Of a DNA stretch of 64,000 nucleotides, positions 42,818-52,250 are shown one piece after another. Every line of letters starts with the position of its first letter. The first letter of the stretch is position 1. The notes beneath the pieces were generated by a model. That model ran no database searches. It was not told where the DNA came from and worked only from the letters and a program-made list of their open reading frames with translations. The stretch comes from Microbulbifer elongatus. Its GTDB lineage: Bacteria; Pseudomonadota; Gammaproteobacteria; Pseudomonadales; Cellvibrionaceae. The stretch spans positions 496,001 through 560,000 of the forward strand of contig NZ_JAIVKJ010000001.1 in assembly GCF_020524885.1 (NCBI RefSeq). Reading direction: 5' to 3'. Position numbers and translations under genes: made by a program.

Positions 42818-43354
42818 TCAGCCTTCTTCTTTCAGGTAGCGCTCACGGGAAGCCATCACTTCCTTGCGTGCTGCTTCAGCATCGGCCCAGCCGTCTACTT
42901 TCACCCACTTGCCCGCTTCCAGGGCTTTGTAGTTTTCGAAGTAGTGCTCGATCTGCTTGATCAGCAGCTCCGGCAGGTCGCCGATTTCGTTGACGTGGTC
43001 GTACAGCTTGGTCAGTTTGGTGTGCGGTACCGCCAGCAGCTTGGCGTCTACGCCGGATTCGTCGGTCATGTTCAGCACGCCGACTACGCGGGAGCGGATT
43101 ACGGAGCCAACCATTACCGGGTAGGGCGCTACAACCAGCACGTCCAGGGGGTCGCCGTCTTCAGACAGGGTCTGGGGCACGTAGCCGTAGTTGGCCGGGT
43201 AGAACATGGGGGTAGCTACGAAACGGTCTACGAATACCGCGTCCGCGTCCTTGTCGACTTCGTATTTGATCGGATCGTGGTTGGCCGGGATCTCGATGAT
43301 TACGTTGATATCGTTGGGCAGGTCTTTACCTGCGGAAACCTTGTCGAAGCTCAT
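42818..43354 (-). CDS. ppa: Inorganic pyrophosphatase (family I)
   Basis: This 178-residue soluble pyrophosphatase cleaves PPi to phosphate. The signature is [11 protein letters not shown] with Asp66, Asp68 and Asp71, and other ligands are in [16 protein letters not shown] and GYVPQT. The end ([20 protein letters not shown]) is typical of the bacterial hexameric form. The start [11 protein letters not shown] fits family length; the open frame extends 43 codons further but not as homologous sequence. It has its own terminator. The 376-nt region upstream holds repeat element C. Confidence 0.96.
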   Translation of the reverse strand: MSFDKVSAGKDLPNDINVIIEIPANHDPIKYEVDKDADAVFVDRFVATPMFYPANYGYVPQTLSEDGDPLDVLVVAPYPVMVGSVIRSRVVGVLNMTDESGVDAKLLAVPHTKLTKLYDHVNEIGDLPELLIKQIEHYFENYKALEAGKWVKVDGWADAEAARKEVMASRERYLKEEG

Positions 43355-43461
43355 TGCTGGTCCTGAATGATATGTGATCGGAAAATTTGGAGGCCGGATT
43401 ATATACCCTGAGCGGTCGCTAACATAGTCGTCAGTTTTTGGTCCGGTGGCGGGACCGCTTA

Positions 43462-43625
43462 CGGGCAAAGCCTTGCGAGACACGAGCTAGGCGCCCCCCC
43501 TTAACCCATCCATGGGGGCTCTTCCACGAGGTCCCTCTCGCGGACCAAGCGAGAGCTTTGGACGCCACTGGCGCCCGTAGGGTGAGGGCTTAAGCCCGAA
43601 TCAACGTCTCGCAAGGCTTTGCCCG
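43462..43625. repeat. Long inverted-repeat intergenic element C
   Basis: Perfect 20-bp arms (CGGGCAAAGCCTTGCGAGAC and complement) at 43462-43481 and 43606-43625 enclose about 124 nt with smaller hairpins (CTCTCG/CGAGAG). Read on the minus strand it contains AGCCCCCATGGATGGGT and then GTCTCGCAAGG, the same order as in element A at 7466-7584. It fills most of the ppa/GS-like gap; I see no gene in it. Confidence 0.78.
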
Positions 43626-43730
43626 CAATCGATCCCTTCGCGCAGGACTTTGGTATGTTGACTATGCTTGAGCGCAAGAATCCGCCCGTCATCCATGTGT
43701 GACGAGCTGGTCACAATAACGGAGCTTCTC

Positions 43731-45197
43731 ATGGACGATTCCACTGAACAGCCGCCAGCCTCGGCGGCTACTCTCACCACTTCTGTACCTTCCCCATCAC
43801 CCGCCGCCAATGGTACGCCAAGGGCGTTGAACCCCCGCCAGGTGCGTACCGTGGAGGAGGCCAAGCGGATCGTAGAGGCGCGCAACCTGACCCATGTAAA
43901 AGTGGGCCTGTTTGATAACGATGGGGTGATGCGCGGCAAATACATGAGCCGGGAGAAGTTTTTCTCTGCCCTCGACAAGGGCTTTGCCTTTTGCGACGTG
44001 GTGTTGGGGTGGGATATCCAGGATCAGTTGTACGACAACGCCCGCTACACCGGTTGGCATACGGGCTATCCGGATGCTCCGGTGCGCATTCTGCCTCACA
44101 CCTGTCGCGAGGTGCCGTTTGAGAATGGCATGCTGCTGTTCCTGGCGGAATTTGAAGGCGCCGCCGAGGAGGTGTGCCCTCGGGCGCTGTTGCGGCGCGT
44201 GATCGAGCGCTGTGAGGAGGCGGGCTTCGCGCCCTATGCGGCGCTGGAATACGAGTTCTTTGTGTTCGACGAAACGCCAGATAGTGCCCGTGCCAAGGGC
44301 TACCGGAATTTAAAGCCTTTTACACCTGGCTGGTTCGGCTACTCAATGATCCGCAATTCGGTACACGCGGATCTGTACCACGAGATCCTGGAACTCGCCG
44401 AGCAGATGGACTTCCCCATAGAGGGGCTGCACACGGAAACCGGGCCTGGTGTACTGGAGGCGGCGATTACCGTCGACAACGCCGAAGCTGCGGGTGATAA
44501 GGCGGCGCTGTTCAAGACGTTTATCAAGGTGTTGGCGGAGCGGCGTGGATTGATGGCCACTTTTATGGCCAAGTGGTCCAACGATTACCCGGGCCAGAGC
44601 GGGCACATTCACCTTTCCCTGCGCAGTAAGGAAGGCAATGCCTCAGCGTTCTATGCCCAAGGTCAGCCACATTCCATGAGCGACACCCAGCGGCACTTTC
44701 TTGCTGGTCAGCAGCGGTTGATGCCGGAGATGCTTTGCATGGTTGCTCCCACCATTAACAGCTATCGTCGCATGATACCTGGTTTCTGGGCGCCTACCGA
44801 TGCCACCTGGGGTGTGGAAAACCGTACCGCGGCACTGCGAGTGATTCCCGGCAGTGACAAGTCCCAGCGTCAGGAGTATCGCCTCGGTGCTGCCGACGCC
44901 AATCCCTATCTTGCATTGGCTGTCGCACTGGGTTCAGGTCTCTACGGTATCGAGCAGGGTTGGGAGCCGGGCCAACCGGTTGAGGGGAATGCTTATGAAG
45001 CTGAGCATCCCCAGGAACTGGCCTTACCGCGCACCCTGTGGGATTCGGCGCAAAGACTCAAGCAATCCAATGCCGCACGGGATCTGTTTGGCGATACTTT
45101 TGTAGAGCATTTTGCCGCGAGCCGTGAATGGGAAGAGAGGGAATACCGCAAGCATATCGGGGACTGGGAGCTACAGCGTTACTTCGAGATTATTTGA
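43731..45197 (+). CDS. Glutamine synthetase-like gamma-glutamyl-amine ligase (PuuA-like)
   Basis: This 488-residue glutamine-synthetase-fold ligase resembles PuuA, which joins glutamate to putrescine or other amines using ATP. The beta-grasp domain (about 30-130) is followed by the catalytic domain with metal-binding ALEYEFFVFD, ETGPGVLEAAI, the ammonium/amine-site region GQSGHIHLSL and RRMIPGFWAPTDATWGVENRTAALRVI. The start at 43731 is supported by SD CGGAGC; the first 35 residues are Pro/Ser/Thr-rich. Aldehyde and alcohol dehydrogenase genes follow on the same strand, so the three probably degrade an amine or amino alcohol. The substrate is not determined. Confidence 0.88.
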   Translation: MDDSTEQPPASAATLTTSVPSPSPAANGTPRALNPRQVRTVEEAKRIVEARNLTHVKVGLFDNDGVMRGKYMSREKFFSALDKGFAFCDVVLGWDIQDQLYDNARYTGWHTGYPDAPVRILPHTCREVPFENGMLLFLAEFEGAAEEVCPRALLRRVIERCEEAGFAPYAALEYEFFVFDETPDSARAKGYRNLKPFTPGWFGYSMIRNSVHADLYHEILELAEQMDFPIEGLHTETGPGVLEAAITVDNAEAAGDKAALFKTFIKVLAERRGLMATFMAKWSNDYPGQSGHIHLSLRSKEGNASAFYAQGQPHSMSDTQRHFLAGQQRLMPEMLCMVAPTINSYRRMIPGFWAPTDATWGVENRTAALRVIPGSDKSQRQEYRLGAADANPYLALAVALGSGLYGIEQGWEPGQPVEGNAYEAEHPQELALPRTLWDSAQRLKQSNAARDLFGDTFVEHFAASREWEEREYRKHIGDWELQRYFEII

Positions 45198-45221
45198 TTC
45201 TCAGATCTAATTTCCTTAGAC

Positions 45222-46643
45222 ATGGGCAGGAAGCCACTCAAGCTTATGCAAAAACTCCAGTGTATTTCACCGATCGATAACAGCGTCTACGTTGAGCGTC
45301 CACTGGCCACAGAATACGAAATTCAGAATACCCTGGGCAGAGCTGAGGGTGCCCAGTTGAACTGGAAGCGAGTTCCTATCTCCGAGCGCGCCACACTGGT
45401 GCGCGCTGCGGTAAAAATTCTGCAACAGAAAAAAAGCCAGTTGGGGGAAGAAATTTGTTGGCAGATGGGAAGACCGATTCAATACGCGGGTGGTGAAATC
45501 GATGGCCTCGCTGAGCGTGCGCTGTATATGGCGGATCTGGCAGAGAGCAGTGGCAGTCCGTTGGCGGACATTCCGCTTGCGGAAAAAACGGGTTTTTCAC
45601 GCTTTATTCGCCGGGAGCCACTGGGTACCAGTTTCGTAATAGCACCGTGGAACTACCCCTATCTCACGGCCATCAATGCGATAGCGCCGGCATTACTGGC
45701 CGGTAACAGCGTTATCCTGAAACACTCTGCGCAGACGCCACTTTGTGCGGAGCGGCTGGTGGAAGCGTTTACTGAGGCCGGATTGCCATCGGGAGTTTTC
45801 CAGTATCTGCATCTGGATCATCGCGATGCGGAGCAGATCATTATCAATGGCAGTGTGCAGCATGTTGCGTTTACCGGCTCTGTCGCCGGCGGTGCGGCGG
45901 TGGAAACGGCTGCTGCGGGGCGCTTTCTCTCTGTCGGCCTCGAGCTTGGCGGAAAGGACCCTGCCTATGTGCGGGCGGATGCCGATTTGGAACATGCGGT
46001 GGCCGCGGTCGTAGATGGGGCTTTTTTTAACTCCGGTCAGTCCTGCTGTGGTATCGAGCGGCTCTATGTGCACCAGTCCCTGTTTGATGAGTTCGTGCAG
46101 CGTGCGACCGCCCAGATTCGCGAATATCGTTTAGGTCGCTCCGATGAGCGCCCCACGACACTGGGCCCGCTCGTGCGTGCCAGTGCAGCCGATTTCGTGC
46201 GCGACCAGATTGATGAGGCGCTGGAGCAGGGGGCCCATGCTCATATCGATGACGGCGACTTTGCCCTGGACCAGCGTGGTAGCGCCTATATGGCGCCGCA
46301 GTTGCTCACCAATGTTAATCACAATATGCGGGTTATGAGCGAAGAGTCATTTGGCCCTGTACTGGGAGCAATGTCGGTTGCGGATGACGCCGAGGCCATC
46401 GCATTGATGAATGACAGTGAATATGGGCTCACAGCGGCGATCTTCTCCGAAGATGAAGACGTTGCATTGGAAATTGGGGATAAGTTGCAGACAGGCACTG
46501 TATTTCTAAATCGCTGCGATTATCTCGACCCTGCGTTGGCCTGGACTGGAATAAAAAACTCCGGGCGCGGCTGCACCCTGTCCGGCATTGGATTTGAGCA
46601 ACTCACCCGACCGAAATCGTTCCACTTCAAACTAAGACACTGA
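45222..46643 (+). CDS. NAD(P)-dependent aldehyde dehydrogenase
   Basis: This 473-residue ALDH has the usual N-terminal cofactor segment (FVIAPWNYPYLTAINAIAPALLAGN), general base Glu241 (VGLELGGKDP) and catalytic Cys275 (NSGQSCCGIER). The C-terminal substrate segment KNSGRGCTLSGIGFEQLTRPKS is typical of small-aldehyde or semialdehyde dehydrogenases. The start could also be MQKLQ at 45246. It is 24 nt after the PuuA-like gene and 8 nt before the Fe-alcohol dehydrogenase, and likely oxidises an intermediate of the same pathway. Confidence 0.93.
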   Translation: MGRKPLKLMQKLQCISPIDNSVYVERPLATEYEIQNTLGRAEGAQLNWKRVPISERATLVRAAVKILQQKKSQLGEEICWQMGRPIQYAGGEIDGLAERALYMADLAESSGSPLADIPLAEKTGFSRFIRREPLGTSFVIAPWNYPYLTAINAIAPALLAGNSVILKHSAQTPLCAERLVEAFTEAGLPSGVFQYLHLDHRDAEQIIINGSVQHVAFTGSVAGGAAVETAAAGRFLSVGLELGGKDPAYVRADADLEHAVAAVVDGAFFNSGQSCCGIERLYVHQSLFDEFVQRATAQIREYRLGRSDERPTTLGPLVRASAADFVRDQIDEALEQGAHAHIDDGDFALDQRGSAYMAPQLLTNVNHNMRVMSEESFGPVLGAMSVADDAEAIALMNDSEYGLTAAIFSEDEDVALEIGDKLQTGTVFLNRCDYLDPALAWTGIKNSGRGCTLSGIGFEQLTRPKSFHFKLRH

Positions 46644-46651
46644 GCCTCAGT

Positions 46652-47830
46652 ATGTCCGACACCAAATTTTTCACCAACTGGAATTACCCCACTGATATGC
46701 GCGTTGGTCCCGGGCGCGTTAATGAGCTTCCGCAGCTGTGTCGGGAAATGGGTATGGCAAGCCCCATGCTCGTCACCGACCCAGGTCTCGCAGCGCTGCC
46801 GCTAGTGCAAAGGATTGTGGAAAACTGCCTGGTGGCCGGAGTACCGCTGATGGTGTTCAGTGAGATAAAAGGTAACCCTACCGGCAGGAATGTAAGCGAC
46901 GGTGTGTCCATCTTTAAAGCCCACGGATGTGATGGCGTGATTGCCCTGGGGGGCGGCTCTGCACTGGATGCGGGGAAGGCCATTGCACTCATGGTGGGGC
47001 AGACCCATAGCATCTGGGATTTCGAGGATGTGGGGGATAACTACCTCAGGGTAACCACACACGGCATGGTTCCTGTGATCGCAGTGCCAACAACCGCCGG
47101 CACCGGCTCGGAGGTAGGGCGCTCGTCAGTGATTACCGATGAAGAGGCGAAGCTGAAAAAAATTATTTTCCACCCGCGTATGCTGCCGGAAATTGTTCTC
47201 CTGGACCCAGAGCTTACTCTGGGATTACCGGCACCGATAACAGCGGCGACAGGGATGGACGCACTGTCCCACAGCCTCGAGGCCTTCTGCTCAAAGAACT
47301 TCCACCCAATGGCCGAGGGGATCGCACTGGAAGCCATGCGCCTGATCTACGTATATCTCCCTCGCGCGGTTGCCGACGGCAGTGATCTCGAAGCGCGCAT
47401 GCAGATGCTGGTCGCTTCCAGTATGGGTGCCACAGCGTTTCAACGCGGTCTTGGCGCGATGCATGCGCTGGCTCACCCGCTCGGCGCGCTGTTTGATAAA
47501 CACCACGGCTTGCTCAACGCGATACTTATGCCCTACGTCCTTCTGGTAAACAGAGAAGCTATTGAGGAACCGATGAGCCGGCTTTCCCGTTTCCTGGCGC
47601 TGCCGCAGGCGGGCTTTGCCGGTGTGCTCGACTGGGTCCTGTTTTTACGCAGGGACCTGGGTATACCGCACACGCTGGCGGAGATCGGTATCGATACGGC
47701 AATGTCAGAAAAAATCGGTGAAGCCGCAGCGTCAGATCCTTCCTCAGCGGGAAATCCAGTTCCGTTGGACAAGCTTGGCTACAAAACACTGTTTGAGAGT
47801 GCTTGCAATGGCCATCTGGGAACTGCCTGA
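46652..47830 (+). CDS. Iron-containing alcohol dehydrogenase
   Basis: This 392-residue group III dehydrogenase has an N-terminal NAD(P)-binding half with ALGGGSALDAGKAIALM and PTTAGTGSEVGRSSVI. The C-terminal metal half carries the ligand motifs GMDALSHSLEAF and MHALAHPLGALFDKHHGLLNAILMP. It belongs to a three-gene unit with a glutamyl-amine ligase-like enzyme and an ALDH, so it may produce or consume the aldehyde handled there. The next gene on the plus strand is more than 1 kb away. Confidence 0.93.
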   Translation: MSDTKFFTNWNYPTDMRVGPGRVNELPQLCREMGMASPMLVTDPGLAALPLVQRIVENCLVAGVPLMVFSEIKGNPTGRNVSDGVSIFKAHGCDGVIALGGGSALDAGKAIALMVGQTHSIWDFEDVGDNYLRVTTHGMVPVIAVPTTAGTGSEVGRSSVITDEEAKLKKIIFHPRMLPEIVLLDPELTLGLPAPITAATGMDALSHSLEAFCSKNFHPMAEGIALEAMRLIYVYLPRAVADGSDLEARMQMLVASSMGATAFQRGLGAMHALAHPLGALFDKHHGLLNAILMPYVLLVNREAIEEPMSRLSRFLALPQAGFAGVLDWVLFLRRDLGIPHTLAEIGIDTAMSEKIGEAAASDPSSAGNPVPLDKLGYKTLFESACNGHLGTA

Positions 47831-47948
47831 AAAAAACCTTACGGCCTGATGGTACGCATTGTGATTGCCGGTACCCTGCGGGTTGTCATATAGGAAGTTG
47901 CCGCGGAGCCCCAGGTGATGATGGGGGCAGGCGGCGTTTCCCATGCAT

Positions 47949-47971
47949 AAAAATGGGCGCAGAAGCGCCCA
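47949..47971 (-). terminator. Rho-independent terminator of the OmpW-like gene
   Basis: Stem TGGGCGC-TTCT-GCGCCCA ends in TTTTT on the minus strand, 25 nt after the stop of the OmpW-like gene. The opposite side of the stem runs into AATATT, so it may also slow plus-strand transcription. Confidence 0.87.
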
Positions 47972-47995
47972 ATATTATCTGCCGAATTTGAAGCT

Positions 47996-48778
47996 TCAGA
48001 ACGAAAATTTGTACCCTACTGATAAATTGAACATCCATGGATCATAGATGTAGTCACCGGAATAGGACTCAAAAATCGGCTCTACATCCTGGGGTGGCGG
48101 GACGTCATCAAAAAGCTGTATCCGCATGTCGGTCACGGACCGTGCGTATACCGCGGCGACATTGACCAGCCAGGCGCTTTCCCGTCCGAAGTTAAAATCT
48201 ACCCCCGCTTGCCAGGTATAGCCCCAGGAGTACCCCAAATCGAAGTTGCCGCGCAGTCCAAATTCAGCCAGGTCATCCCGCACTGCACGACTAAGACTGC
48301 CGTCACCGAAGTCGGTATAGCTAATTCCACCACCTATATACGGCTGAACCATACAAGTTTCATCCAAAGGGTAGTATTTCAGGCTTGCGGTGCTGATATC
48401 AGCATCAAAACTGACCACGTCGCGATAGTCGACATCGTCGAAGCCGAAGGTGAAAAAACCGTCAGCGTGACTGCTGGTATGGTCGTCGCCATCCATATAG
48501 CCAAGCTCGATACCCCAGTGCTCGTGTGGCTTCCACTCGAGGTTCATATACCAGCCCCACTCGGAACCTGGGTCAACGGTAGAGCGAAACGCATCGAAAT
48601 TCTCGAAGGTCTCGTCGACAAAGCTAACCTGGTCTTCATTGGGCTCCATATAATAGCCGCCCACTCGGACAATAAAATCCTGCGGTCCGGTCATGCCGAG
48701 GGGATTGGCCGAGGCGGTAGTACTTAGCGCCAAAGCCAGAGGCGCCAAGATCGGTGAAAATTTCAACATCCGTTTCAT
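47996..48778 (-). CDS. OmpW-like outer-membrane beta-barrel protein
   Basis: This 260-residue protein has a signal peptide (about 1-24, cut at ASA-NPLG) and a small barrel ending in Phe (VGYKFSF). OmpW-type blocks are PQDFIVRVGGYYMEPNEDQ near the mature N-terminus, HWGIELGYMDG and YYPLDETCMVQPYIGGGISYT. It has acidic, Asp/Glu-rich loops suited to a marine outer membrane. OmpW proteins form narrow hydrophobic channels. It is divergent from the TonB receptor gene and has its own terminator. Confidence 0.87.
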   Translation of the reverse strand: MKRMLKFSPILAPLALALSTTASANPLGMTGPQDFIVRVGGYYMEPNEDQVSFVDETFENFDAFRSTVDPGSEWGWYMNLEWKPHEHWGIELGYMDGDDHTSSHADGFFTFGFDDVDYRDVVSFDADISTASLKYYPLDETCMVQPYIGGGISYTDFGDGSLSRAVRDDLAEFGLRGNFDLGYSWGYTWQAGVDFNFGRESAWLVNVAAVYARSVTDMRIQLFDDVPPPQDVEPIFESYSGDYIYDPWMFNLSVGYKFSF

Positions 48779-49110
48779 TCAAGGTAACTCCTTAAATACC
48801 CGTGGAATAAAAAGTGTAATACAGCGTTTTTTGTAGTTTAAAAAATAACCAGCTTTGCGTGCCAAAATCGCAATCTGTTGACACGAAAGGGAACTCAAAT
48901 AGTATCGAGAAGAGCTGTACCCAGATTCGCAATGTGCTGTTCTGACTATTTTTACGGTGGGCAACTTCAGTCATCGCATCTGTGTGAATAGTAATCAGCT
49001 TCGGCACCTTCACTTCGTTTTCACACCCCAGCGACATTTTGGTCACATTGGTGTTGCTAGCCTGCCAGCGTTTCATCAAATAAATTCGGCCAATAATTTG
49101 GGATGGCAAC
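48779..49110. other. Divergent intergenic region, no gene seen
   Basis: This 332-nt A+T-rich gap separates the OmpW-like and TonB-receptor genes. It must hold both promoters, but I find no convincing hexamer pair, riboswitch fold or short gene. Confidence 0.55.
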
Positions 49111-51492
49111 ATGAGCAAGCAATTGAGACAGGTATCGTGGTTGGCTCTATCGGCGCACCTGGTGGGATTACCACTTGTCGCACACGCCGCAGATGCACCC
49201 GGTGCATTGACCTTCATCGTCAAAGACCAGTATACCGACCGGCCACTCTCATCCGTGCAGATCACGCTCGAGGAGCGGGAAACCAATAGCACGCGGTCTG
49301 TACAGACCAATGCTCAAGGTCGCATCGTCATTGATCAACTGGATCCCGGTCTCTATTCGGTGAGCGTCGCCAAAGGCGGGTTCAATTCCCTGTATGAGCC
49401 GAGTATTCGGGTAGTTACGCGCAAAAACGTCAAGGTTGAACTTGAACTTGGCGAGCAGGCACTCGAGGAAGTGGAGGTACGAGCACAGCAGGCGGAAGCA
49501 TTAGCCGCTAACAGTACCTACCTCGATCGCGAGGCGTTGCGCAGTGCTGTTGGTGGCGGCGCAGACCCGCTCCTTTCGCTGGATGGTTTACCGGGCCTGG
49601 CATCCGCCAGTGAGTTCGCGAGCTTCAGTGTGCGCGGCCGTGGCCCCCGGGATAATCTGATATTCGTGGATGGCTTTCCCTTTGATAAAGCGGTGCACTT
49701 TGATGCGACATTGGGTGAAGAGGAAGATGTCGGTGGTGGTGGCCGCTTCTCTATTTTCGCACCCAATGTGATCAGCGGTGCCGAGTTTTCACCGGGTGGG
49801 TGGAGTGCGGCTTATGGCGGCCGGGCGGCGTCACTACTCAATCTGGAAGTTGCCGACGGCAACCCCAGTCCTTCCGCCAGTTTTCGTTACGACCTTGCGG
49901 GCTATGAAATTGGTTACGACGGTCCTACCGGTATTACTGAAGACTCTACCTTGCTGGTTTCTGCTCGACGGCTGGATTTCGGCGCTTTGTTTGAAACGAT
50001 CGAAGAGCTCGATATCGGCGAGCCGGTCTTGAGAGACGTGATCGTGAAGTCGGTGATCCCTGTTAACGAGAACCACACGTTTGAAGTTCTGTTGATGGAT
50101 ACGCACGAGGACTACACTCGCGGCGTAACCCACGTGTTTGCGTCGCCCAATTTCGAGGATGCGTCACTGCAGGATTCTGAACAGGATAGTGATCTGTACG
50201 GTATGACGTTGCGCTCTCTAGTCGGTGAAGACGCTGTCTGGACCAACAAGGTGTACTACCGCACAAGCGACAAGGTCAGTTCAGAGGGGGAATCATTTCC
50301 TGATCTCGTACCTGAGGGATCGCCTGCGTCCGAGTTTCCGGTGCGGGAAAACATTATTACCGTCGGTGAGGCCGAGACAGAGATCGGCTGGCGCAGCGAC
50401 TTCGAGACGGTGAACCCGTGGGGCGTGTTCAGTGCCGGTACGCGAGTTACGCAGATTGAACTGGACTACAAAACCGTTCTTGATGGCGATTGGATCCGAT
50501 ATGTCTACGACGATGATGATTTCAGGCCAGACCCCGATCAGCGCTTTGTTGTGTTGACTCCCGAGAGTATCAACTCTTCGCTCGTCCAGAAAGAAACTAA
50601 CTATGCCGGTTACATCGAGCAACTGTTTGAACATGGTGATTGGGATATCCGCACAGGCATGCGGTTTGAACGCGATGGCTTTGCTGACCAGAGCTTTGCG
50701 TCGCCCAGATTCAGCGTCAATTGGCGGCCGAGTACAAAGGTTCGATATTTTGCAACGGCCGGGATGTTCCACCAGTCACCACGATTCTTGGAACTGGCCG
50801 CGAACGAATCGAACGCTCTAGAGAATGAAGAAATTACCCATGCCAGTATCGGTTATGAATACTTCCCGAATAGCAATTGGTCAGTGTTGACGGAAGCTTA
50901 TTATCAAAATCTCGATAGCCTGGTGGTAGACCTTGACCGGGCAAGCGGGACCTTTGCGAATATTGGTGACGGCACATCGTACGGCGTCGATGTTGTGGCC
51001 AACGGTATGATTCGCGAGGGCATTTACGCTACCGCAACCTATTCGTACAACGATGCAGTAGTCGACCGGAAAGACGGTCGCGGTGACGTTGCCGCTGACT
51101 TCAGCCGTGAGCATGTGGCTACCCTCGGCCTGACTTGGGAAATCAGCAGTCGCTGGAAGGTCGCCGGGCGCTACAAATACCTTTCCGGTACTCCGGATGA
51201 CCTCTTTATTATTCACTCAGATGTGTTGGGGGCGGGGCAGCCTCTGCGTTACTCGAAAGAGATTACTGAGCGAAATGTAGGCCGTACTGATGGTTCCGGT
51301 TCGTTAAATGTTCGTGTTGACTACCGGCGTGCATTCGGTCCCATTGATGTCACCGCCTTTCTCGATGTCATCAACGTAACGGCCGCGTCGTCGAGCGACG
51401 AGTCTGAGTTTGACTACCGCCGGGGTGTTGTAGTGCAAGATGATAGCGAGGCCGAGCCGCTTATTGGTCTGCGGTTGGATTATGCGTGGTAG
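49111..51492 (+). CDS. TonB-dependent receptor with N-terminal CarboxypepD-type domain
   Basis: This 793-residue outer-membrane receptor has a signal peptide (about 1-27, cut near AHAA). An about 85-residue carboxypeptidase-regulatory-like fold follows (FIVKDQYTDRPLSSVQITLEE ... ELELGEQ), then a plug domain (about 115-240, SVRGRGPRDNLIFVDGFPFDK) and a 22-strand-type barrel to LRLDYAW. The chain ends in Trp rather than Phe, which BAM can accept. An OmpR-type regulator and a kinase follow on the same strand, so the receptor may be regulated by them or signal to them. The ligand is unknown. It is not a SusC-type protein and no SusD partner is nearby. Confidence 0.9.
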   Translation: MSKQLRQVSWLALSAHLVGLPLVAHAADAPGALTFIVKDQYTDRPLSSVQITLEERETNSTRSVQTNAQGRIVIDQLDPGLYSVSVAKGGFNSLYEPSIRVVTRKNVKVELELGEQALEEVEVRAQQAEALAANSTYLDREALRSAVGGGADPLLSLDGLPGLASASEFASFSVRGRGPRDNLIFVDGFPFDKAVHFDATLGEEEDVGGGGRFSIFAPNVISGAEFSPGGWSAAYGGRAASLLNLEVADGNPSPSASFRYDLAGYEIGYDGPTGITEDSTLLVSARRLDFGALFETIEELDIGEPVLRDVIVKSVIPVNENHTFEVLLMDTHEDYTRGVTHVFASPNFEDASLQDSEQDSDLYGMTLRSLVGEDAVWTNKVYYRTSDKVSSEGESFPDLVPEGSPASEFPVRENIITVGEAETEIGWRSDFETVNPWGVFSAGTRVTQIELDYKTVLDGDWIRYVYDDDDFRPDPDQRFVVLTPESINSSLVQKETNYAGYIEQLFEHGDWDIRTGMRFERDGFADQSFASPRFSVNWRPSTKVRYFATAGMFHQSPRFLELAANESNALENEEITHASIGYEYFPNSNWSVLTEAYYQNLDSLVVDLDRASGTFANIGDGTSYGVDVVANGMIREGIYATATYSYNDAVVDRKDGRGDVAADFSREHVATLGLTWEISSRWKVAGRYKYLSGTPDDLFIIHSDVLGAGQPLRYSKEITERNVGRTDGSGSLNVRVDYRRAFGPIDVTAFLDVINVTAASSSDESEFDYRRGVVVQDDSEAEPLIGLRLDYAW

Positions 51493-51545
51493 AAAGTGCG
51501 TGGTAAATAGTGCCTGGTAATTTGAACTTGGAAAGGGGATAGCGG

Positions 51546-52250
51546 ATGGTGCACGCGCTAGGTGCCGCGCCGATCAGAGTGTTGGTTGTCGAAGATAACC
51601 GCGGTATTTGCGAGAACATTGCCGCGTATCTCGAAAAGCATGGGTATCTTATGGATTTTGCCTATGACGGGATCAGTGCGATGCACCTGGCGTTGAAGAA
51701 TCGGTTTGACGTGATTGTTCTGGACCTGATGCTCCCGGGGATGGATGGGCTGAGTTTCTGTCACAAGCTGCGCGCTGATGCATCAATAGAAACCCCTGTG
51801 CTTATGCTGACCGCGAGAGACACACTCGACGATAAGCTCAAGGGGTTCGAGGCGGGAGCCGATGACTATCTGGTTAAGCCATTCGCACTACAAGAGCTAC
51901 ACGCTCGACTTCAGGCGCTGTACAAACGAAGCCGGGGAAAGGCCTCCAGCCTGCTGACGGTAGGTGATCTGACGATGAACAGGTCCACGCTGGAAGTGCA
52001 TCGCGCAGGGCAGCGTATTGATCTTGCTCCCGCCGGGATGAGACTGCTGCAGCGATTGATGGAGGCGGCTCCGTCCGTCGTGGCTCGCGATGATCTCGAA
52101 ACCTTGTTGTGGGCCGACGAGCGTCCCGATGGTGACGCGCTTCGCTCGCACATGTACAAACTGCGGCAGGTCGTCGATCGGCCGTTTGATAGCGCGCTCA
52201 TTCACACGGTGCATCGCATCGGGTACCGCATTGCGGAGGAAGTCGAGTAA
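51546..52250 (+). CDS. OmpR-family response regulator
   Basis: This 234-residue two-domain regulator has a receiver (about 10-125) with Asp60 (VIVLDLMLPGMDGL) and Lys111 (DDYLVKPFAL). A winged-helix DNA-binding domain (about 135-230) ends LIHTVHRIGYRIAEE. It starts 53 nt after the TonB receptor gene, preceded by the SD GAAAGGGG, and overlaps the kinase gene by one base (TAATG), a standard coupled pair. Target genes are unknown; the receptor upstream and the carotenoid operon downstream are candidates. Confidence 0.93.
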   Translation: MVHALGAAPIRVLVVEDNRGICENIAAYLEKHGYLMDFAYDGISAMHLALKNRFDVIVLDLMLPGMDGLSFCHKLRADASIETPVLMLTARDTLDDKLKGFEAGADDYLVKPFALQELHARLQALYKRSRGKASSLLTVGDLTMNRSTLEVHRAGQRIDLAPAGMRLLQRLMEAAPSVVARDDLETLLWADERPDGDALRSHMYKLRQVVDRPFDSALIHTVHRIGYRIAEEVE

